A DNA stretch of 5,444 nucleotides, taken from Desulfuromonadaceae bacterium. GTDB lineage: Bacteria > Desulfobacterota > Desulfuromonadia > Geobacterales > Pseudopelobacteraceae. The DNA is taken from contig JAQUCQ010000239.1 of assembly GCA_028686145.1 (NCBI GenBank), positions 1 through 5,444 of the forward strand, given 5' to 3'. A model generated the notes under the pieces. That model searched no databases, was not told where the DNA came from, and saw only the letters and a list, made by a program, of their open reading frames with translations. The stretch's first letter is position 1, and each line of letters starts with the position of its first letter. The position numbers and the translations under genes are program-made. This document shows, piece by piece, positions 1 to 5,444 of the stretch.

Positions 1-2376
1 CAAGATTACCCCCTGTTCCTTATTGGTGACCCGAAGCAGGCTATTTACAGCTTTCGAGGCGCCGATATCTTTGCCTATTTGAATGCCGGCACAAACATTC
101 CCCCTGAGAACATGCATTCACTCGGCACCAACTTCCGATCGGAAGCCACGTTGGTAAAAGCCGTAACGGCACTGTTTGCTGCCAGCTCTGACCCATTTTT
201 GTGCCGGGATATACCTTTCCATCCGGTCACTTCAGGCCGCTCTCCAGATGACCAGTTACTGCTTGACGGTGAACCGGACAAGGAGCCACTCAAGATCTGG
301 GTTTATCCCCGCACTGACGGATCAAAACCTGCCCAGAAACCGGTTGCAACCCACCGCATCGTCCAGGCGGTTGCAGGAGAAGTCGCACGCCTGCTTGAAC
401 CGGGCCGGGTTATGATCTCTGCCTCGGGACAGGAACACCCGCTGAGACCGGGCGATATTGCCGTGCTGGTAAAAACACACAAACAGGCCGAACACGTGCA
501 GGAAGCACTTTTGGTTCACAATATCCCGTCAGTACAACAAGGAAGCGCCACTATTTTCGAGACATCTGAAGCGCTTGATCTTTTGCGGATATTGCGGGCA
601 GCCGCAGAACCACATCGCGAAGCACTGATTCGAGAAGCCCTGCTGACAGCCAGTATGGGATTAAGCGCCAATCAGATTTTATCTTATATTGATAGTTCGG
701 GAGAACATCCCGAATGGGAGTCCTGGCTGGTCCGATTCCAAACCTTACATACAGCAGCTGGATCCGGCGGGATTGTTGCGTTTGCAGCATACCTGTTCGG
801 AAGTTGTGGAGTGCTGAAACAAGCCCTAGCTCGTGTTGGCGGTGAACGGTGCCTAACAAATCTTCTCCATTGTTGCGAATTATTGCATCAGATCGAACGG
901 GAAATGGGAAAAAGCCTGACAGGCTTAATTGCCTGGATTGAACGGAAAATCAGTGCTCCAAGCACCGATGACGCGGCATTGCTCCGCCTTGAGACAGACG
1001 AACACGCCGTAACTATTTCAACCATTCATGCGAGCAAGGGTCTGCAGTATCCGGTTGTCTTCATACCCTTTGCCTGGGATGCGCCTTCCGGAAAAGTAGA
1101 CAGGGCACTATTCCATGATGACACCGGGAATCTGGTGCTTGATCTCGCGGGTGAGGAAGAAAATCTGCAACGAGCAACGGCAGAGCGAAACGCTGAAGCT
1201 GTACGACTCCTCTATGTAGCGCTGACTCGGGCAGAATTTCGCTGTTACGCTGTCTGGGGCGCAATCAATGGCGCAGACGCCTCTCCGCTGTTTCAGTTAT
1301 TCCCTACCAGGACCTCTGCCAGTAGTAACAAAGGTTTTTCAGCGCTAAGTGACCAGGACATTCTTGACAACGTTCGACTGCTGTCAAGCGGGAGCAACGG
1401 TATTTTTGCCGAACTGATGCCTATGGCGACGCATAAACCAGAGTATCACAAAACGAAGATCGGAGATTCTCCTTATCACTGTCGCACACTTGCCCGTACT
1501 TTCCGGGATGATTGGCACGTCGCCAGCTTCAGCAGCATGACAACAGAAACCGGGCATGTATTTGAACCGCATGACCGTGATACGGTAGCGGTTGACCTGT
1601 CAGCCACCTTGACGACTCCGGAGCAGCCATCGGGCGGCCTGACAATTTTTTATTTTCCACGTGGAGCAAAAGCAGGCACCTGTCTCCATGATATTTTTGA
1701 GCGGCTTGATTATCCGCAACTGAATAGTGATTCTATTTCGGACACTGTTCGCTCTTCACTTTCAAATAACGGCTTCCACGAGCAGTGGCTGCCGGCCATC
1801 ATCGACATGGTAACTGCTGTCACCTCAACCGGAATCATCCCGGAGCATCCGGATTTTTGTTTATCCCGATTAAAAAACGGTGACTGGCAGACTGAAATGG
1901 AATTTTACCTGCCAATCAGGAAACTTACTCCGGAAATAGTGCGGACACTCTTTGAAGGAATGCTTGATGAACTATATTTCGAAGATTATTACGAAATATT
2001 GAACCGGCTTTCATTCCGCCAAAGTCACGGCATGCTGCAAGGATTTATTGACATGGTTTTCACACACAATGGCCGCTATTATATCATTGACTGGAAATCA
2101 AATCACCTTGGCATGAATACCTTCGACTACAATCAGGATATGATGCACAAATCAATGTGTCACAGTGCTTATATACTGCAATACCATCTTTATACGCTGG
2201 CGTTGGATAGACTTTTGAAGTCACGGCTACCTGACTACAGGTATGAAAAACATTTTGGAGGGGCGTTATACATTTATATGCGGGGAATTTCGGCTGGCTC
2301 AGCAATGAATGGCATCTACCATGGCAGACCACTGCCGGAATTTATTCGACGTGCCGACAAGCTCCTTCTGAATTGA
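1..2376 (+). CDS. recB: RecBCD exodeoxyribonuclease V beta subunit (RecB), 5'-truncated by window edge
   Basis: RecB is the 3'-5' helicase and nuclease subunit of RecBCD, which resects double-strand breaks and loads RecA. The reading frame is open from base 1 and gives 791 residues; the family usually has about 1,150-1,200, so the N-terminal part with Walker A and motif II lies outside the window. Numbering from base 1, I see UvrD-type motif III (GDPKQAIYSFRGAD, 9-22), motif IV (TNFRS, 43-47), motif V (TIHASKGLQYP, 341-351) and motif VI (LLYVALTRAE, 403-412). The C-terminal nuclease has H563, D684, D697 and K699 (DWKSN) and Q727xxxY731. The D-to-D spacing of 13 and the D-to-Q spacing of 30 match E. 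coli RecB (D1067, D1080, Q1110), so the nuclease should be active. The HFGG..Y.YMRG ending is RecB-like and argues against AddA. The TTG at 79 is an internal Leu codon, not a start. No recD follows. Confidence 0.96.
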   Translation, partial: QDYPLFLIGDPKQAIYSFRGADIFAYLNAGTNIPPENMHSLGTNFRSEATLVKAVTALFAASSDPFLCRDIPFHPVTSGRSPDDQLLLDGEPDKEPLKIWVYPRTDGSKPAQKPVATHRIVQAVAGEVARLLEPGRVMISASGQEHPLRPGDIAVLVKTHKQAEHVQEALLVHNIPSVQQGSATIFETSEALDLLRILRAAAEPHREALIREALLTASMGLSANQILSYIDSSGEHPEWESWLVRFQTLHTAAGSGGIVAFAAYLFGSCGVLKQALARVGGERCLTNLLHCCELLHQIEREMGKSLTGLIAWIERKISAPSTDDAALLRLETDEHAVTISTIHASKGLQYPVVFIPFAWDAPSGKVDRALFHDDTGNLVLDLAGEEENLQRATAERNAEAVRLLYVALTRAEFRCYAVWGAINGADASPLFQLFPTRTSASSNKGFSALSDQDILDNVRLLSSGSNGIFAELMPMATHKPEYHKTKIGDSPYHCRTLARTFRDDWHVASFSSMTTETGHVFEPHDRDTVAVDLSATLTTPEQPSGGLTIFYFPRGAKAGTCLHDIFERLDYPQLNSDSISDTVRSSLSNNGFHEQWLPAIIDMVTAVTSTGIIPEHPDFCLSRLKNGDWQTEMEFYLPIRKLTPEIVRTLFEGMLDELYFEDYYEILNRLSFRQSHGMLQGFIDMVFTHNGRYYIIDWKSNHLGMNTFDYNQDMMHKSMCHSAYILQYHLYTLALDRLLKSRLPDYRYEKHFGGALYIYMRGISAGSAMNGIYHGRPLPEFIRRADKLLLN

Positions 2377-2379
2377 TTA

Positions 2380-3483
2380 TTATTTCTTGTTCAGTTGCTC
2401 TTTATATTTTTTGATACTATCTTCAAACGTGCGCTGAATTTCTCCCTTTGGATGTTCTTGTGCGTAATACCAGAAAAAGTAAACAAATAGTGCGAGTATA
2501 ACCATTGCGAACAATCTCGACACAGCCCGCAGAGCAGTTTTTTTGATGTTGGGCTTCTCGGATATATCGAGCAGTTCATCGTTTTCCAGCATTCCCCGGA
2601 ACAGATATCTTTCACGCAATTGCCGGATTCTTTTGAGCTGAATGGTAGAGATATAATTTACAATATCATCCCTGTCCCGTTCATCTATGTACACGAACTG
2701 TACACCGGTATTAAAGTATTCACGATCGCTTCCTGCAGCATAATTACGATTAGCAAAGACAACCCGCCCGATAACATCTACGACACGTTGTGATGATGGG
2801 ACCAGGATTTCAAGCAGTGTGTACTCCCCGCTCTCGAATCCTTGGTGTGTTATGATTCGCAGACCACCGCCGCTAATATTGGCAGCCAGTGGAATCAAGG
2901 TATCCCAAGAGTTACGAACTTCCTCACTGGCCATGATCCTATCAGGAACAATTTCATCTTCGGCTCTTTTAATTGGATCGAGATGGGTGTCAGACGGTAT
3001 TTGGGCATCAGCCGTCAACGTTTTGCCGGTCCAGCGTTGATCATGCTGCTCTATTTCAAGCTGTTCGCGGCGGGCACGTCGTTCCACCCACTGTTTACGG
3101 AGCAGATCTATATTCTGTTCGGTGCTGACAAAATATTTAATCGGTAGAAAAGCATCAATCCGGTAAAATTCCCGCAGTTCATCGGATACGATCTCACCGA
3201 TCAGCCGTAACAACAATTCCCTGGCATCACCTTCGGAGACGACAATTGCCCTGCAGCAGTAGCCGTTTTCCTCACTACCGCCACGTAATTCAAGAATTTG
3301 TCCATAACGCAGCGATACATCTACCGGCAGCACATCACGAGAGAGCTGAAGAGTAACTAGATCTTCATCAATGTCATGAATTATTGCCCAGTCAGTAAAA
3401 ACTTCCGCATTGGGCAATGGAATACCGACACCAACCTTATTCCCGACCGAAAAATAGCGTGAATACTCTTCCAGATCACTCAT
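2380..3483 (-). CDS. PilZ-domain c-di-GMP receptor with C-terminal membrane anchor
   Basis: Predicted cyclic-di-GMP binding effector of 367 residues. Residues about 10-95 form a beta-rich N-terminal domain reminiscent of the YcgR/PilZN type. The PilZ domain follows, with both ligand motifs intact: RxxxR (R104-R108, REFYR) and NxSxxG (N202, S204, G207; NISGGG). Between the motifs lie 93 residues, against roughly 20-35 in usual PilZ domains; the excess is charged and rich in Arg/Glu (about 122-192), possibly helical. Residues about 320-341 form one hydrophobic helix (LFAMVILALFVYFFWYY) preceded by K314, K315, R319 and R323, followed by a Lys-rich tail. By the positive-inside rule, the PilZ part is cytoplasmic and the tail periplasmic. 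The start ATG has AGGAG 9 bases upstream. It is the last gene of the minus-strand run, 33 bases after the DUF1858 gene. The output it controls (motility, pili, exopolysaccharide) cannot be read from the sequence. Confidence 0.88.
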   Translation of the reverse strand: MSDLEEYSRYFSVGNKVGVGIPLPNAEVFTDWAIIHDIDEDLVTLQLSRDVLPVDVSLRYGQILELRGGSEENGYCCRAIVVSEGDARELLLRLIGEIVSDELREFYRIDAFLPIKYFVSTEQNIDLLRKQWVERRARREQLEIEQHDQRWTGKTLTADAQIPSDTHLDPIKRAEDEIVPDRIMASEEVRNSWDTLIPLAANISGGGLRIITHQGFESGEYTLLEILVPSSQRVVDVIGRVVFANRNYAAGSDREYFNTGVQFVYIDERDRDDIVNYISTIQLKRIRQLRERYLFRGMLENDELLDISEKPNIKKTALRAVSRLFAMVILALFVYFFWYYAQEHPKGEIQRTFEDSIKKYKEQLNKK

Positions 3484-3516
3484 TGTTCACAACTCCTGGT
3501 ATCCCAGCGAGGCATG

Positions 3517-3711
3517 TCATTTTTTTAGTACATTGTTCAGGGAAGTCAGCAACTGGTCGATGGCAATTTTGTGTACGCCGGCACCATGCCCCAACGTTTC
3601 CAGGTCGGCAATCTGGCATTCATAACACTCAAGGTTATACTGCTTGAAGACAGGCAAAGTCTCGGGGTGCTGTGTGATAATATCGGCAATTATCATTTCC
3701 TGTGTAATCAT
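3517..3711 (-). CDS. Small CxxC protein, DUF1858 / hybrid-cluster-associated redox disulfide domain
   Basis: A 64-residue single-domain protein. The pattern MITQEM..IADIITQHPET, VFKQYNLECYEC, then ETLGHGAGVHKI and a final LL.SLN helix matches the DUF1858 family (TIGR03980, hybrid cluster protein-associated redox disulfide domain). Family members are small helical proteins, free-standing or fused to other redox modules; their biochemical role is poorly known. The two cysteines C29 and C32 form the expected CxxC, which could be a redox disulfide or metal ligand (inference). Here the residue before the first Cys is Glu, where I recall Gly in many relatives. The start ATG has AGAGG 6 bases upstream, an ideal spacing. 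The gene lies 60 bases after coaD and 33 before the PilZ gene, same strand, so co-transcription is likely. No hcp gene is visible nearby. The family is clear; the function is not. Confidence 0.88.
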   Translation of the reverse strand: MITQEMIIADIITQHPETLPVFKQYNLECYECQIADLETLGHGAGVHKIAIDQLLTSLNNVLKK

Positions 3712-3734
3712 GAGGCACCTCTTGTACTAAAAAA
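3521..3734. repeat. 12-base inverted repeat flanking the DUF1858 gene
   Basis: TTTTTTAGTACA at 3521-3532 recurs as its exact reverse complement TGTACTAAAAAA at 3723-3734. The left arm covers the last Leu-Lys-Lys codons of the DUF1858 gene; the right arm lies just upstream of its ribosome binding site. The match does not extend beyond 12 bases. A 12-base inverted match somewhere in 5.4 kb is expected about once by chance, more readily with A/T runs, so this is probably coincidence. Confidence 0.3.
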
Positions 3735-3771
3735 TAGTGCACCGTGTGGTGACCAGATAAATATACGGTGA

Positions 3772-4257
3772 TTACGACAAACCATATTTCCGCCGTAACG
3801 CTGATTTCACTTCCGCCGGCACAAATTTGTCAATAGAACCATTGAGTGAACAGACCTCCTTAACAATTGACGAGGATAGATAGCCGTACTGCAGAGAGGT
3901 CATCATGAATAAGGTTTCAATCTCACGGCCGATACTGCTGTTCATCTGAGCGATCTGAAATTCATACTCAAAGTCAGATATTGCCCTGAGGCCACGGATG
4001 ATGACATGGGCTCCGCGAGAAGAGACATAATCAATTAAAAGTCCGCTGAAAGTGTCAACAGAGACCCGCCCTTCCCCTTTTACGACGTCCTGGATCAACG
4101 CAACCCGTTCATCTGTTGTAAACAGTGCATTCTTTTGCGAGTTATTGGCAACTGCGACTATTATCTCGTCAAAAATAGTCAAACCCCGCTTGATTATATC
4201 AAGGTGGCCATACGTAATTGGATCAAATGAACCTGGATAAACAGCAATTTTCTTCAT
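3772..4257 (-). CDS. coaD: Phosphopantetheine adenylyltransferase
   Basis: Catalyses the fourth step of coenzyme A synthesis in the cytoplasm: 4'-phosphopantetheine plus ATP gives dephospho-CoA plus pyrophosphate. The 161-residue length is standard for bacterial CoaD, and the whole sequence aligns by eye. It has the nucleotidyltransferase signature YPGSFDPITYGH (7-18) with the T15-x-G17-H18 motif, K42, the RGLR motif with R88 and R91, and the C-terminal SSSIVKE motif (128-134). All the catalytic and ATP-contact positions I know from E. coli CoaD are present. The start ATG shares its A with the rsmD stop codon (TAATG), and GGAGG lies 4 bases upstream within the last rsmD codons, so translation is probably coupled to rsmD. 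The rsmD-coaD pair is a common bacterial arrangement. Confidence 0.98.
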   Translation of the reverse strand: MKKIAVYPGSFDPITYGHLDIIKRGLTIFDEIIVAVANNSQKNALFTTDERVALIQDVVKGEGRVSVDTFSGLLIDYVSSRGAHVIIRGLRAISDFEYEFQIAQMNSSIGREIETLFMMTSLQYGYLSSSIVKEVCSLNGSIDKFVPAEVKSALRRKYGLS

Positions 4258-4823
4258 TATTCCTCCAGTATAAACAATTCGAGTGCTGTTTCTCCATATA
4301 TGCGCCGGTCAAAGTGCTTCAGCCGGCCGTACGCTTCCAATAACGGTTTTCGTACAGAACACTCGGCCACGAGAATGGCGTCTGGCAGTAACAGACCTAA
4401 CGAGTCAAGCGTTTCAGGCACACGCATATACAATTCTGACTCATACGGTGGATCAAAAAAAACCAGATCATAGCGTTGACCACTTCCGGCAATAACATGC
4501 AACGCCTTCTCTGCGTCCATAGTCAAAATTTCAGATCGGTCCTGACAACGGACACCAACGAGGTTTTTTTCCAGTATTGCTTTAACTGATACATTATATT
4601 CAATAAAACAACATGATCTGGCCCCGCGGCTAAGAGCTTCAATTCCCAGACTGCCGGTTCCTGCACAAATATCAAGAACACGAATATCAGCAAAATCAAT
4701 TCGGCTCGAAAGAATACTGAAAAGTGCTTCCTTAACGCGGTCAGAAGTCGGCCTGGTCGTTACTCCCGGTGGCGCAGACAACTTTTTTCCCCGACTGGCT
4801 CCTGCGATAACCCGCATAGACAT
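4257..4823 (-). CDS. rsmD: 16S rRNA (guanine(966)-N(2))-methyltransferase
   Basis: Uses S-adenosylmethionine to methylate N2 of G966 (E. coli numbering) in 16S rRNA during small-subunit assembly. As drawn it has 188 residues, the usual RsmD size. Visible motifs are the N-terminal RVIAGASRGKKL, RPTSDRVKEALF (24-35), SAM-binding motif I VLDICAGTGSLGIEAL (49-64), the catalytic motif IV DPPY (124-127) and the C-terminal YGETALELF (176-184). Two ATG codons compete. The upstream one (4823) has AGAGG only 3 bases away; the third codon (ATG at 4817) has the same AGAGG 9 bases away and gives the usual family start MRVIAG, so 4817 (186 residues) is probably the true start. First gene of the minus-strand run; overlaps coaD by one base. 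A related rRNA or tRNA N2-guanine methyltransferase is much less likely, given the match to RsmD from end to end. Confidence 0.96.
   Translation of the reverse strand: MSMRVIAGASRGKKLSAPPGVTTRPTSDRVKEALFSILSSRIDFADIRVLDICAGTGSLGIEALSRGARSCCFIEYNVSVKAILEKNLVGVRCQDRSEILTMDAEKALHVIAGSGQRYDLVFFDPPYESELYMRVPETLDSLGLLLPDAILVAECSVRKPLLEAYGRLKHFDRRIYGETALELFILEE
4262..4266 (-). promoter_or_regulatory. coaD ribosome binding site (GGAGG) inside the end of rsmD
   Basis: GGAGG lies within the last Leu-Glu-Glu codons of rsmD, 4 bases before the coaD ATG. Together with the TAATG stop/start overlap it suggests that ribosomes finishing rsmD re-initiate on coaD, keeping the two products coupled. Confidence 0.75.
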
Positions 4824-4826
4824 GAT

Positions 4827-4831
4827 CCTCT
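4827..4831 (-). promoter_or_regulatory. rsmD ribosome binding site (AGAGG), bears on start choice
   Basis: On the minus strand AGAGG is followed after 3 bases by the first ATG (4823) and after 9 bases by the second in-frame ATG (4817). A 3-base spacer is too short for efficient initiation, whereas 9 is normal, so this site favours the MRVIAG start. Confidence 0.6.
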
Positions 4832-4848
4832 TGCTCAGAAATCAGCAA

Positions 4849-4877
4849 AAACTAGCGCATATAGTATGATAGGTCAA
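4849..4877 (-). promoter_or_regulatory. Weak candidate promoter for the rsmD-coaD-DUF1858-PilZ run
   Basis: On the minus strand TTGACC (4877-4872) is a good -35 match. A hexamer TAGTTT (4854-4849) sits 17 bases downstream but matches the -10 consensus at only three of six positions. It would start transcription some 20 bases before rsmD. The position is right for an operon promoter, but the -10 is poor, and TATCAT or TACTAT just after the -35 could belong to another promoter. The strand must have a promoter in this gap; the exact site is a guess. Confidence 0.3.
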
Positions 4878-4961
4878 GCGCGAAGAGTTTACACTAAGCG
4901 GGAACAGATTCATAACATTACACATTTGTATCGGCAGAAGTTTTGTTTTTTGTGGCCATAT

Positions 4962-4967
4962 TATAAT
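4962..4967 (+). promoter_or_regulatory. Candidate -10 box (TATAAT) for the right-hand gene
   Basis: A perfect TATAAT lies 21 bases before the GTG start. The region 15-18 bases upstream is T-rich (T4-G-T6) but has no good TTGACA-like -35. If used, transcription would begin around 4974-4976, leaving a leader of only about 15 bases. A second -10-like hexamer, TATAAC, lies at 4978-4983. The surrounding AT-rich sequence makes chance matches likely. Confidence 0.35.
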
Positions 4968-4988
4968 TTAATGCTAGTATAACGCACC

Positions 4989-5444
4989 GTGACTACTCAA
5001 TCAAATGACATACAAACAAAAAAAGCCGATATCAGCTCGCTTGCGACCCTGGTCATTCAGCTTAATATTGCTCGCCGCAACTGTCGAGCCTATCCGAAAG
5101 GACATCCGGTGATTGCGGCAACGTTATCCAAAGTGCTTTCTGTCTATGAAGAGTTGTTGGGCAGGCATGAGGAGATTATTCTGGGCATCACTAATGATGC
5201 CCTGATGCTGGATGGTGTTGTTCTTGAAAAATCAAATGTAGTCTTTCGGGATTTTTCACGTGTCCTTTTTGAACTGGGAATTGGCGCGCTTATATTCCAC
5301 CGTGGCCTTACTATCGAAGAATTGAACAGCTTTACCATGATTTTAGGCCTCAAACGGGAACAGGTCCATCAACATGACGGTATTGAGTCGGTTTGGGACA
5401 GGACCGGCATTACTGCCATGTTAATCAGGCCGATTCGCTACGAC
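4989..5444 (+). CDS. Uncharacterised protein, N-terminal 152 residues (cut by window edge), GTG start
   Basis: The frame is open from GTG 4989 to the last base, 152 codons, with no stop. An in-frame TAA at 4980-4982 bounds it on the left, and the first in-frame ATG is codon 73 (5205), so GTG is the best start. No Shine-Dalgarno sequence precedes it. The protein looks soluble and mixed helix/strand, without signal peptide or membrane segment. Notable are YPKGHP (35-40), a short strand region LGITNDALMLDGVVL (65-79), and FRDFSRVLFELGIGALIFHRG followed by TIEELNSF (86-115). From memory, this YP.GHP ... F.R.L...GI..L.F..G....EL pattern occurs at the start of uncharacterised deltaproteobacterial proteins, some with HEAT-like repeats further on. 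I cannot verify that here, and I assign no function. It is transcribed divergently from rsmD. Confidence 0.8.
   Translation, partial: MTTQSNDIQTKKADISSLATLVIQLNIARRNCRAYPKGHPVIAATLSKVLSVYEELLGRHEEIILGITNDALMLDGVVLEKSNVVFRDFSRVLFELGIGALIFHRGLTIEELNSFTMILGLKREQVHQHDGIESVWDRTGITAMLIRPIRYD

Noticed and set aside
551..859. Open frame of 102 codons on the minus strand within recB
   Set aside because: Shadow of recB coding sequence; its composition does not resemble a real protein family.
1..2376. AddA instead of RecB
   Set aside because: The C-terminal HFGGALYIYMRG segment and the spacing of the nuclease residues fit RecB of RecBCD better than AddA.
2368..2394. CTGAA / TTCAG inverted repeat spanning the convergent recB and PilZ gene ends, considered as a bidirectional terminator
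   Set aside because: Only a 5-bp AT-rich stem with a 17-base loop and no adjoining T run on either strand; too weak to call.
2842..3147. Open frame of 101 codons on the plus strand opposite the PilZ gene
   Set aside because: Antisense shadow of a convincing PilZ-family gene; no ribosome binding site or recognisable protein pattern.
3481..3539. Direct repeat CATTGTTCA at 3481-3489 and 3531-3539
   Set aside because: Nine bases only, one copy at the PilZ start codon and one in DUF1858 coding sequence; expected by chance.
4936..4956. T-rich tract (T4-G-T6) considered as an intrinsic terminator tail on the plus strand
   Set aside because: No GC-rich hairpin precedes it and no plus-strand gene ends upstream within the gap.
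5144..5353. Minus-strand open frame opposite the right-hand gene
   Set aside because: Low-complexity Ser/Arg-rich translation typical of an antisense shadow; the plus-strand frame is open over the whole stretch and more protein-like.

Overview
The window reads as ordinary chromosome from a Gram-negative bacterium, most likely a deltaproteobacterium (Desulfobacterota) of the Desulfuromonadales/Geobacter type. This is inference. It rests on a RecBCD-type RecB, a PilZ c-di-GMP receptor, a free-standing CxxC protein of the DUF1858/TIGR03980 family (common in anaerobes), and a right-hand protein that resembles uncharacterised deltaproteobacterial proteins as I remember them. Base composition looks close to balanced. 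I see no mobile element, phage gene, CRISPR array, tRNA or rRNA.

Layout: (1) 1-2376, plus strand: the C-terminal two thirds of recB, cut by the left edge, with helicase motifs III-VI and an intact nuclease domain. (2) 4823-2380, minus strand: a compact run of four genes, rsmD > coaD > DUF1858 protein > PilZ protein. rsmD and coaD overlap by one base (TAATG), and the other gaps are 60 and 33 bases, so one transcript is likely. Its last gene converges on recB with only 3 bases between the two stop codons. (3) 4824-4988: a 165-base intergenic region that must hold divergent promoters. (4) 4989 to the right edge, plus strand: the first 152 codons of a GTG-started gene of unknown function. No stretch without a gene exceeds 300 bases.

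How the genes relate: RecB is a subunit of the double-strand-break repair helicase/nuclease. rsmD (16S rRNA methylation) and coaD (coenzyme A synthesis) are a housekeeping pair often found side by side. The two downstream genes add a small predicted redox-disulfide protein and a membrane-anchored c-di-GMP receptor with a long insertion inside its PilZ domain. The less ordinary content is that receptor, its operon partner, and the unidentified right-hand gene. I found no clear evidence of a wholly new system; the candidates below are modest.
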